A program made the position numbers and the translations under genes. The notes under the pieces are model-generated. The model did no database searches, had not been told where the DNA came from, and saw only the letters and a list, made by a program, of their open reading frames with translations. Positions 1 to 7,739 of a stretch of DNA of 64,000 nucleotides are shown one piece after another (position 1 is the stretch's first letter; every line of letters starts with the position of its first letter). The DNA lies in assembly GCA_965208965.1 (NCBI GenBank), contig OZ242384.1:5146001-5210000 (forward strand), given 5' to 3'. Source of the DNA: Bin5 sp965208965. Its GTDB lineage: Bacteria; Chloroflexota; Anaerolineae; Caldilineales; Caldilineaceae.

Positions 1-1
1 G

Positions 2-217
2 GAAGGAATCTATGAACTGCCGCCCCCTGTCTGGACGAAGGCCACCAGCTACCGCTTGCCCAGCCAGTGGGCGCCGCCGCCGGACCGCGACGTCACCTAC
101 AGATGGCAAACTTCGGTTGTCAGGGTCTTTTCGGATCAGGAGGAAGGGCTGAGCCTCGAGCCCGCCAGCGGTACGGGAGAGGTACGCAGTTTCGAATGGA
201 TCGGTGGCGGCAACTGA
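2..217 (+). CDS. C-terminal end of an unidentified protein (partial)
   Basis: The window opens inside an open frame (codons from base 2) that ends with TGA at 215-217 after about 71 residues. The peptide is rich in Trp, Pro and Ser/Gly and contains TYRWQTSVVRVF followed by FEWIGGG at the end. This aromatic beta-strand pattern resembles the last strand of a secreted fibronectin- or jelly-roll-like module, but I do not recognise the family. Codon use is GC-rich, like that of the genes downstream. The start lies outside the window, so length and function cannot be judged. Confidence 0.5.
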   Translation, partial: EGIYELPPPVWTKATSYRLPSQWAPPPDRDVTYRWQTSVVRVFSDQEEGLSLEPASGTGEVRSFEWIGGGN

Positions 218-554
218 GCCGGGACTCGGGTTTTCCGAGACAGTTGCGGCCAGGGTCCCGGATTGCTATATCGGTGCTATGATTGTATAGTAGGCGAGTC
301 TTTGAGATGTGACTGAAAGGCAGGCCGTAGTTGGTCGGCCCTGTTGTCACAAACCAATGCACTTTGTGCCGGAAGTTTGCGTATCGTGAGTTTGAAGTCA
401 TCAACCCCCGACTCGATTAGAGAAGAAGGATCGCAGTCCACTCGTCCTGTTCGGCAGCTTCTTGTTGCGAATAAGCCTCGGTCGAGTTGCAGGCGGTCCA
501 CCCAAACATTCCAATTCAAAGAACCGGCTTTTCAACGAAATTAAGGAGGAATTC
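218..554. other. Intergenic region upstream of the sugar isomerase gene
   Basis: These 337 bases hold no frame with convincing coding character. A weak promoter-like pair, TTGCGG at 244-249 and TATATC at 267-272 (17-base spacer), points towards the isomerase gene, but the -35 box is poor. A strong ribosome-binding site, AAGGAGG at 543-549, ends the region. Nothing else stands out. Confidence 0.35.
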
Positions 555-1553
555 ATGCCGCGACCAGTAACGCTCTTCACAGGTCAGTGGGCGGACTTGC
601 CTTTCGAGACCATCTGCGAAAAGGCCAAACAGTTCGGCTATGACGGTCTGGAGCTTGCCTGTTGGGGCGATCACTTCGAGGTGGACAAGGCCCTGGAAGA
701 CGACAGTTATGTACAGGGGCGCTGGGACACGCTGAACAAGCACGGTCTGCAATGTTTCGCTATCAGCAACCACCTGGTCGGTCAGGCAGTCGCTGACCGC
801 ATAGATGAGCGCCACGAAAGCATTCTGCCGCCGCGCCTCTGGGGCGATGGCACGGAAGACGGCGTTCGCGCCCGTGCAGCAGAGGAGATGAAGGACACCG
901 CACGTGCCGCGGCAAAATTCGGCGTGAAAGTCGTGCCGGGATTTACCGGCTCGCCGATCTGGCACATGGTCTACTCCTTTCCGCCGAACCCGCCCGATTT
1001 TCTGGAAAAGGGTTTGGCTCTCTTTGCCGAACTGTGGACTCCGATACTGGATGTCTTCAGCGAGAACGGGGTGAAGTTCGGACTTGAAGTTCATCCCACC
1101 GAGATCGCTTTCGATATCCACAGCGCCCAGAACGCCATCGACGCCCTGAACGGCCACGAGGCCTTCGGCTTCAATTACGACCCGAGTCACTTCGGATATC
1201 AAGGAGTAGACTACGTCGGATTCATCCGCCGTTTCGCCGATCGCATCTTCCATGTGCATATGAAGGACGTGGGCTGGTCGGACAGTGGCAGGGAAGCGGG
1301 TGTCTTTGGCGGCCATGCCGAATTTGGCGACCATCGCCGCTTCTGGGACTTCCGCTCGGTTGGGCGCGGCAAGATCGACTTTGAGGAGATCATGCGGGCG
1401 TTGAACGATATCGGCTACAACGGACCACTCTCGATCGAATGGGAGGACGCGGGCATGGACCGAGAGCACGGCGCCACCGAATCCTGTGCCTACACCCGCC
1501 AGATTGACTTTGCGCCGTCCGAGATCGCCTTTGACGCGGCCTTTGCCGAATAG
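555..1553 (+). CDS. Sugar phosphate isomerase/epimerase (xylose isomerase-like TIM barrel)
   Basis: The protein has 332 residues, a normal length for the AP-endonuclease-2/xylose-isomerase-like family, which interconverts keto- and aldo-sugars or their epimers with a divalent metal. Expected metal ligands can be read in order: Glu178 in GLEVHP, Asp209 and His212 in YDPSHFG, His235 in HVHMKD, and Glu295 in SIEWED. The start at 555 is chosen because AAGGAGG lies six bases ahead. The frame is open upstream, but that part looks non-coding. It is followed 86 bases later by a Gfo/Idh/MocA dehydrogenase, a pairing typical of inositol or rare-sugar catabolism. The exact sugar cannot be told from sequence. 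Confidence 0.88.
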   Translation: MPRPVTLFTGQWADLPFETICEKAKQFGYDGLELACWGDHFEVDKALEDDSYVQGRWDTLNKHGLQCFAISNHLVGQAVADRIDERHESILPPRLWGDGTEDGVRARAAEEMKDTARAAAKFGVKVVPGFTGSPIWHMVYSFPPNPPDFLEKGLALFAELWTPILDVFSENGVKFGLEVHPTEIAFDIHSAQNAIDALNGHEAFGFNYDPSHFGYQGVDYVGFIRRFADRIFHVHMKDVGWSDSGREAGVFGGHAEFGDHRRFWDFRSVGRGKIDFEEIMRALNDIGYNGPLSIEWEDAGMDREHGATESCAYTRQIDFAPSEIAFDAAFAE

Positions 1554-1639
1554 TTGGCGGCTTTGACAGTGGGGGCGGTCAGCCAGCGGGCGGCCGCCCA
1601 TTTCATGCCAGTAATCAAGAACAGATAAGGGACTGACCA

Positions 1640-2839
1640 ATGAGTGAAGGATCCGGTTTCACTTCGATGGCTGGGGCGCGGGCTGAAGGCGACGCCCCGG
1701 AGATCGGTGTCGGTATGCTGGGCTATGCCTTTATGGGCAAGGCCCACAGCCATGCGATGTTGAACATTGCCCACATGATGTACCCCCCGCCTGCCGTGCC
1801 GAGGTTGGTAGGCATCGCGGGACGCGACGAACAAGCTGTAGCCGAGGCTGCCAGACGCTACGGATACGACGGCTACTACACCGACTGGCGGGCGATGCTC
1901 GACAACGACGACATCCAGCTGTTCGATAACGGCGGACCGAACGATACCCACGCGGATCCCTGCATTCTGGCCGCCGAACGCGGCAAGCACATCCTGTGTG
2001 AGAAACCGCTGGCGCGCACGGCCGATGAAGCGCAAAGTATGGTGGAAGCGGTACAGAAGGCAGGCGTGAAAAATATGGTCGCCTTCAACTATCGCTTTGT
2101 GCCCGCGATCCGGCAGATTCGAAAACTGGTGGATTCCGGTCTGCTGGGCCAAATCTACCACTTCCGCGCCGTCTATCTGCAAGAGTGGGTGATGGCCCAC
2201 TATGACCTGCCGATGATCTGGCGGCTGCAGAAGTCCGTGGCTGGCAGCGGCGCCCTGGGAGACCTGGGCGCGCACATTATCGACTTGGGCCGCTACCTGG
2301 TCGGCGAGATAAAGAGCGTCTCCGGTTTGACCCGTACCTTCATCGACGAACGACCGTGGGACGACGGAACGATGGGCAAGGTCGATGTCGACGACGCCTT
2401 TACCGCGCTGCTTGAGTTTGACAACGGCGCAATCGGTACGGTTGAGGCCAGCCGCTTTGCCGCCGGGCGCAAAAACGGACAGCGCCTCGAAATTAATGCC
2501 GAAAAGGCAAGCATCGTCTTCAATCTGGAGCGTCTAAACGAACTGGAAATCTTCTGGGTCGGCGACGAACCAGCCGAAGCCCAGGGCTTCCGCAACGTGC
2601 TAGTCTCGGAGCCTTTCCATCCCTGGTGGGAGAACTGGTGGCCCCAGGGCCATATGATCGGCTGGGAGCATACGTTCGTTCATGAGATTACACACTTATT
2701 GGACTGCATCGTCAACGACGGAGACGTTGCTCCAATAGGCGCCGATTTTGTCGACGGCTATCGCAACTCCGTTATCTGTGACGCGATCCTGGAATCGGCG
2801 GCAACCGGTCGCCACGTGGACTGCGTATACGCCGTCTGA
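1640..2839 (+). CDS. Gfo/Idh/MocA family NAD(P)-dependent oxidoreductase
   Basis: This 399-residue protein has an N-terminal Rossmann fold with a GxGxxG-like stretch, IGVGMLGYAFMG (about residues 21-32), and the family signature EKP at residues 121-123 (CEKPLART). The C-terminal half carries GDLGAHIIDLGRYLVG, where the Asp and His sit in the catalytic helix of glucose-fructose oxidoreductase and inositol dehydrogenase relatives. Such enzymes oxidise a hydroxyl of a cyclic sugar or polyol using NAD(P). It lies 86 bases after the isomerase/epimerase gene on the same strand, so the two probably act on the same substrate and share a transcript. The substrate is unknown. Confidence 0.88.
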   Translation: MSEGSGFTSMAGARAEGDAPEIGVGMLGYAFMGKAHSHAMLNIAHMMYPPPAVPRLVGIAGRDEQAVAEAARRYGYDGYYTDWRAMLDNDDIQLFDNGGPNDTHADPCILAAERGKHILCEKPLARTADEAQSMVEAVQKAGVKNMVAFNYRFVPAIRQIRKLVDSGLLGQIYHFRAVYLQEWVMAHYDLPMIWRLQKSVAGSGALGDLGAHIIDLGRYLVGEIKSVSGLTRTFIDERPWDDGTMGKVDVDDAFTALLEFDNGAIGTVEASRFAAGRKNGQRLEINAEKASIVFNLERLNELEIFWVGDEPAEAQGFRNVLVSEPFHPWWENWWPQGHMIGWEHTFVHEITHLLDCIVNDGDVAPIGADFVDGYRNSVICDAILESAATGRHVDCVYAV

Positions 2840-3239
2840 TTGACATCACCTCGATCAGGACTCTTCGGGGCGGGACGCCTTTCGGTTCCTTGAGCATCCG
2901 GATGCCGGTCTGAAGCGCCAGCGCAATCAGGCCTGAATCAGTTTGGAACCTGCCGGCTTCCCCCCCGAACTTTGGACCTTCGCCAGCCTTCGTCCCCGGT
3001 AGGAATGGTTGGCGTGGCCGCCAACGTCAGTCCCCTCCCCAGTACGCGGCGGTCAGCGGGCACGCTTGGCAAGGGCGGCTCCGGCGCGGTTTCGAAGTAG
3101 CCCGGTAGTTGACTCGGTCACTTCTGCAGCGAACCGTACAGCGAGCCCTTCCCGGAGCCAATTCTTCTCGTCCTTTGATCCGGGCGCCCTCGAAACTACC
3201 CCGGAATCTGCCGCGGACTGGGCATACAGGAAACCAGCA
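2840..3239. other. Intergenic region upstream of the OSBS/NSAR gene
   Basis: This 400-base spacer is GC-rich. The frame of the next gene stays open back to 3009, but the translated stretch is low-complexity Arg/Ala/Ser with no family resemblance, so I treat it as non-coding. A short inverted repeat, GTTGGC(gtggcc)GCCAAC, is near 3009-3026 and has no T-run. I see no clear promoter. Confidence 0.35.
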
Positions 3240-4355
3240 ATGAAAATCGATCGAATTGAGCTCCGTCGCATCCACATGCCCTATGTGCGGCCATTTGAGA
3301 CCAGCGGATGGCGGCATGAGGGTAGCGACGCGGTCATAGTACGGGTGGACGCGGAAGGCGTGACCGGTTGGGGCGAGTCGCCCGTCAGTGACGGCCCCTG
3401 GTACAACGAAGAGACCTTTCACACCGCGCTTATCATGCAGCGGGAGTTTTTGGGCCCGATGCTGCTGGAGGCAGAAATCTCAGCGCCGGCAGACGTGCGC
3501 GGGATCTTCAGAAAGCTGCGCGCCAACCGTATGGCCAAGGCTGGGCTGGAGTTTGCCGTCTGGGACCTGTTCGCGCGCGCGCAGAACACCTCCCTGGCCA
3601 GCCTTCTGGGTGGAACCCGGGAGGAGGTGTCCGTGGGCGTGAGCGTGCCGATTCACGCAACCATTGGCGCCCTTCTGGAGACTGTGGAGGGTTACCTTGA
3701 GGACGGCTACCAGCGAGTCAAACTGAAGATAAAGCCGGGTTGGGACATCGAGCCCACGGGAGCAGTTCGCGAGCGCTGGCCGGACCTGCTGCTGCAGGTG
3801 GACGGCAACAGTATCTACCATCTGGAAGACGCCGAGCATCTGCGGCAACTGGACCCGTTTGACCTGCTTTTGAATGAGCAGCCGCTCGACCACGACGATA
3901 TTTTCGATCACGCAAAGTTGGCAAAGCTGATCGAAACCCCGGTCTGCCTGGACGAGAGTATCGTCTCCCCGGACCACGCCCGCTGGGCGCTGGAGCTGGA
4001 CGCCTGCGGAGTGATAAACATTAAGCCTTCCCGGATAGGAGGACTGGCCGATTCGGTTGCCATCCACGACATGTGCCAGGCTGCGGGCATTCCCGTCTGG
4101 CACGGGGGGATGCTGGAAACCGGGATCGGAAGGGCCATCAGCGTGGCGCTCGCTAGCCTGCCCAACTTCACGCTGCCGGGCGACATCAGTGCCAACGACC
4201 GCTATTTTGAGCGGGATATCGTCACCAATCCGTTTACTCTCAACAGCAATAGTACGCTCACAGTGCCAGACGGACCGGGGCACGGCGCGCAGGTTGACGA
4301 GGCCTACCTGGAGGAAGTGACGGTGGAGAAGGTGTGCCTCGGCCGGGACAGGTAA
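3240..4355 (+). CDS. Enolase superfamily: o-succinylbenzoate synthase / N-acylamino acid racemase type
   Basis: The 371-residue protein has the capping domain and TIM barrel of the MLE subgroup of enolases. The KxK acid/base pair is at Lys161/Lys163 (KLKIKPGW). Metal ligands are Asp188 (VDGNS), Glu213 (NEQPLD) and Asp238 (CLDES), and the opposing Lys262 is in INIKPSRIGG. This spacing is almost the same as in characterised OSBS/NSAR enzymes, as are the C-terminal WHGGMLETGIGRA and LPGDISANDRY. The family makes o-succinylbenzoate for menaquinone and/or racemises N-acyl amino acids. No other men gene is nearby, so an amino-acid-derivative racemase role is as likely as menaquinone synthesis. The start at 3240 matches the conserved MKIDRIELRRI opening. 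Confidence 0.87.
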   Translation: MKIDRIELRRIHMPYVRPFETSGWRHEGSDAVIVRVDAEGVTGWGESPVSDGPWYNEETFHTALIMQREFLGPMLLEAEISAPADVRGIFRKLRANRMAKAGLEFAVWDLFARAQNTSLASLLGGTREEVSVGVSVPIHATIGALLETVEGYLEDGYQRVKLKIKPGWDIEPTGAVRERWPDLLLQVDGNSIYHLEDAEHLRQLDPFDLLLNEQPLDHDDIFDHAKLAKLIETPVCLDESIVSPDHARWALELDACGVINIKPSRIGGLADSVAIHDMCQAAGIPVWHGGMLETGIGRAISVALASLPNFTLPGDISANDRYFERDIVTNPFTLNSNSTLTVPDGPGHGAQVDEAYLEEVTVEKVCLGRDR

Positions 4356-4479
4356 CGTTTCCGTCAAGCGCCCGCCATGGATTTGACGTCCCATGGGACG
4401 GTCTCGTACTTCTTGCGAGGGAACCCGGCGCCTTCAAATGGATGGTAAGTAGAGTCAGCACACCCTGAGGAGGTCCTCT

Positions 4480-5250
4480 ATGGCAAAGAAAAGGGGAAAG
4501 CCGTCCTTTATCGGCATCGACCTGGCCTGGAGCGACAAAAACCCGTCGGGCGTTGCGGCGATCAGGGACGGGCGGTTGGTTGCCAGTGCGGGCGGACTGA
4601 GCAAGATGTCTGAAATCCTCGACTTCGTCGGCGATCATCTATCCCGGCGCGATGGGTCGATCGTGGCGGTCGATGCGCCGCTGAGGGTACCTAATGAGAC
4701 AGGAATCAGGGCGTGTGACCGTGCGCTGTCCGCGGACTGGCGGCGTTATCAGGCTGGAGCGTATCCGGCGAACAGGAAGCTGCTTGAACGCGATGGCGTT
4801 GTGCGCGGGGAATCCCTGACTGCGGCGCTGTCCGAACGATTCAAATTTTACGAATCCGATGTGATTCCCCGGCGGACGAAGGCGCGGCTGGTATGCGAAG
4901 TGTACCCTCATCCGGCTCTGGTCAGTCTGTTTGGCCTTGACCGTACACTCAAGTATAAGCGCGGTCGGGGACGGTCTTTCGAGGAGCGCTGGTCGGAGTT
5001 TGATCGCTATCGAAAGCTGCTACGTAAGCTGCGCAAGGCCGACCCGCGGCTGCGCGGCACCAGGCGGTTACTGAAGAGTACGCAAGTTTACGGGCTGCGC
5101 GGGGCCGCTCTTCAGGCCTATGAGGACGCGCTCGATGCGATAACCTGCGCCTATATTGCAGCGTACCTGTGGAGGCACGGGCCGCGGGCGGTTTTGCGGT
5201 ATGGCTCCCTGGAGGAGGGGCACATTCTGGTGCCGCAGGCAGCAAAGTGA
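4480..5250 (+). CDS. DUF429 family protein (RNase H-like fold)
   Basis: This 256-residue protein begins with a beta-strand carrying FIGIDLAWS, has a second acidic motif VAVDAPL (about residues 61-67), and later CEVYPHPALVSLFGL. These are the marks of DUF429, a family with a predicted RNase H-like/resolvase fold whose conserved Asp residues suggest nuclease or nucleotide-handling activity. The role in cells is not established. A good ribosome-binding site (GAGGAGG at 4467-4473 region) precedes the ATG. It stands alone, 124 bases after the OSBS-type gene and about 270 bases ahead of the dynamin pair. A link with either is only positional. Confidence 0.78.
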   Translation: MAKKRGKPSFIGIDLAWSDKNPSGVAAIRDGRLVASAGGLSKMSEILDFVGDHLSRRDGSIVAVDAPLRVPNETGIRACDRALSADWRRYQAGAYPANRKLLERDGVVRGESLTAALSERFKFYESDVIPRRTKARLVCEVYPHPALVSLFGLDRTLKYKRGRGRSFEERWSEFDRYRKLLRKLRKADPRLRGTRRLLKSTQVYGLRGAALQAYEDALDAITCAYIAAYLWRHGPRAVLRYGSLEEGHILVPQAAK

Positions 5251-5280
5251 GGGGTAGTCGGGGCTAAACAAGAACGCACA

Positions 5281-5304
5281 TTGCCACGCCCCTTGGCGTG
5301 GCAA
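5281..5304. repeat. Perfect 10-bp inverted repeat with 4-base loop
   Basis: TTGCCACGCC and GGCGTGGCAA flank CCTT, giving a perfect stem 30 bases after the DUF429 stop. There is no T-run on either side, so it is not a classic intrinsic terminator. It may be a weak terminator, an mRNA-stabilising hairpin or a protein-binding palindrome. Confidence 0.6.
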
Positions 5305-5521
5305 CCGCTTCTGTGGTCCTCGTGCCCCGATGGCCCGGGCAATGAGGTCAAAGAGGGGTTCGACGGCAGTGCATCGTCAGCACAAATTGGCCGCCATTTG
5401 AGGCTAGCTGATGAGGCTTTTATGGCTGTAAGCAGAGCAGACTTGCACCCATTTGCGTGCCGGGGTGCGCAGCAGAACACAGAGAAACGTATCCCCCGAC
5501 TACAGAAAGAATAGGCGCCAG

Positions 5522-7729
5522 ATGAAGAAACCTATGATACCCAAAGCTGTTCATCAGAAGATGCGACGCCCCAAATCAGAGCGCCCGGACGTGACTCAAC
5601 TCAAAGAGAACGGAACTGCCGCCGATTCCGAAAAACCCTTGCCTCAAAGCGCTGTGTCCCCAGAGGTAAAGGCCGCGCTCGACCGTTGCGCCGAGGCCGC
5701 CGAATACGGTTTTCAGAAAGCTGACGGCTACCTCAAACGCAGCAAAGAGGTGATTGAACAGGCAGGCACCTTAGTCAATAACATCGCAAAGAAGCATGAC
5801 AAAAACAAGGCAAATGCCCCATTGCTCGCGGATCTGAAGCAGGTCATAGTGGATCTGGAATCCACTCACGCCGAGATAGACAATATAGTCAGGGAGAAGC
5901 GTAGGAAACTAAAGAGTTTCAACATAACCCTATTTGGGCGTACCATGGTTGGCAAATCCACTCTGATGGAAGTCCTGACCCACGGCAGTGGCGAATCGAT
6001 TGGCTCGGGCGCCCAGCGCACAACCCGCGACGTGCGATCTTACCTGTGGCAGGGCTTGACCGTAACCGATGTGCCAGGTGTGGCGGCATTCGGCGGCGAG
6101 GCCGATGAGGAAATCGCCTTCAACGCCGCCAAACAGGCCGATCTGATCCTCTTTCTGATTTCAGATGACGCGCCCCAACCGTCCGAAGCCAAGCGCCTAG
6201 GCCGACTCCGCAAATGGGGAATCCCCGTATTGGGCATCGTAAACGTAAAGTGGGGGCTTGAAGGCGAGATTGCAATCAGACATTTCATCCACAAGCAAGA
6301 CAAGATCTTTGACGACGAAAGACTGCTCGGTCTCTTCGCACAGTTCAATGAATTGGCTGATAAGCACACGCCGGGACGAGAATTGCCGTTCATACCTACC
6401 CACCTTAATGCTCGTTTTCTTGCCAGCCGATGTGAAAACAGTGCGATGACGAGTGAACTAGCGGCCGCGAGTCGATTCAGCCATGTGGAGGAGCGTATCC
6501 TGAACGAAATCATCACGAACGGGCCTTTTCTCCGCATGCGCAGCTTCCTACATGGCGCCACTGAGTCCACTCTGGAAACCAGCGAAGCTTTGCTGCAGGT
6601 ATCTACCCTGTTGGAGGAAATGCATCTCCGCCTCGTCGACCGGAAAGGGGAGCTGGATTCCTGGCGGAACAGCTTTCAGCTCCAGGCCCGTCAGCGATTG
6701 AAGCAGACGCAGCAGGAGACCATCGGCAAACTACGAAACGAGATTCGGCCCTTCGCTGCCGCGCATTGGCAAAGGGAAAACGCAAATAAAGAATGGGAAG
6801 CCCGAATCGAGTCAGGGCAAATCGAGACTAAATTTCGCATTTTACAGGAAAACCTCGTAAGCGATTGTTGGACACGCTTGCAGGAGGTCGAGGCCGACAC
6901 GAGGGCAGAGATAGACTTAATGGCAATTACTATTCAAGCGGCCGTAATTGACGCCAAGCGATTTGGCGCGCATGGGCAGTCGAGAAAGTGGTTACGGGAA
7001 AATATCGGCGACGCGCTCCTCGCCATCGTCGCTGTTCTTCTAATTGGCGGTGGTATCGGTCCCGTCGCAGTTCTGGTCGCGACAGTTGTCGGCTCTTTTC
7101 TAGGCAGGTTGTACCAGCACCATATGAGAACCAAGAAAGAAGCCATCGCTGAAATGACGGAGCAGATGCAGAGTCAATTGGACGCCATACAAGAAAACGT
7201 GGCCGAAACATTTGACAAGTGGTTCACTCAACAAATAATTGCAGAAGTGGTTGATAGATTTATACAGAGCATTAGCGACTTGGCCCAAACCAGCACCGAT
7301 GCCGCCGCCGTCTGCCGCGAAACCGCCTGGAGCCAGAACGATGTGTTGCTGGATCTCAACCGCCAGATTATAGAAGATGCGCTGCGACACATTGGCCTTG
7401 ACGTTGCGGTACCTACCATCCTCAAGGTCGCTCGAATTCCCGGCCAGGCTATCGTAATAGCGACCGCCGGAAAACGTCAACTGCCCGATGCTGCTATTGC
7501 CGACCTCGAGGCGCAGTTCAACGAATCCGTCAAACAGCTGTCAGGGAGCCTACATCCGTCATCTATAATCCAAGAGGTGGTCTGCGGGTATCAACTCAAC
7601 GGCTCTATCGATTTCGACGAAACAAGACAGACAGCGCGCCTCACTTGGAATGTGCAGGACAGAGAGGCGCGTGTGCGCATGCAGTTGGCCCGTCAACTAG
7701 CTGGATTCCACATTGTCAGTAAAGTGTAA
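5522..7729 (+). CDS. Dynamin-like GTPase, first of a tandem pair
   Basis: The protein has 735 residues from the ATG at 5522; the frame is open further upstream but without homology. A basic, helical N-terminus (about 1-135) leads into a GTPase domain: P-loop GRTMVGKST at 139-147, a switch-I RTTRD, and G3 DVPG at 183-186. The G4 position reads NVKW at 241-244, so the usual Asp is missing. Long helices follow (about 340-490), then a hydrophobic stretch near residues 497-530 (DALLAIVAVLLIGGGIG) that fits the membrane paddle of bacterial dynamin-like proteins, and another helical stalk. Bacterial dynamins bind and remodel membranes; relatives such as LeoA/Eleos act in vesicle release or phage defence. 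The next dynamin gene starts 10 bases later, so the two surely form one operon. Confidence 0.85.
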   Translation: MKKPMIPKAVHQKMRRPKSERPDVTQLKENGTAADSEKPLPQSAVSPEVKAALDRCAEAAEYGFQKADGYLKRSKEVIEQAGTLVNNIAKKHDKNKANAPLLADLKQVIVDLESTHAEIDNIVREKRRKLKSFNITLFGRTMVGKSTLMEVLTHGSGESIGSGAQRTTRDVRSYLWQGLTVTDVPGVAAFGGEADEEIAFNAAKQADLILFLISDDAPQPSEAKRLGRLRKWGIPVLGIVNVKWGLEGEIAIRHFIHKQDKIFDDERLLGLFAQFNELADKHTPGRELPFIPTHLNARFLASRCENSAMTSELAAASRFSHVEERILNEIITNGPFLRMRSFLHGATESTLETSEALLQVSTLLEEMHLRLVDRKGELDSWRNSFQLQARQRLKQTQQETIGKLRNEIRPFAAAHWQRENANKEWEARIESGQIETKFRILQENLVSDCWTRLQEVEADTRAEIDLMAITIQAAVIDAKRFGAHGQSRKWLRENIGDALLAIVAVLLIGGGIGPVAVLVATVVGSFLGRLYQHHMRTKKEAIAEMTEQMQSQLDAIQENVAETFDKWFTQQIIAEVVDRFIQSISDLAQTSTDAAAVCRETAWSQNDVLLDLNRQIIEDALRHIGLDVAVPTILKVARIPGQAIVIATAGKRQLPDAAIADLEAQFNESVKQLSGSLHPSSIIQEVVCGYQLNGSIDFDETRQTARLTWNVQDREARVRMQLARQLAGFHIVSKV

Positions 7730-7739
7730 GGGTATCCTA

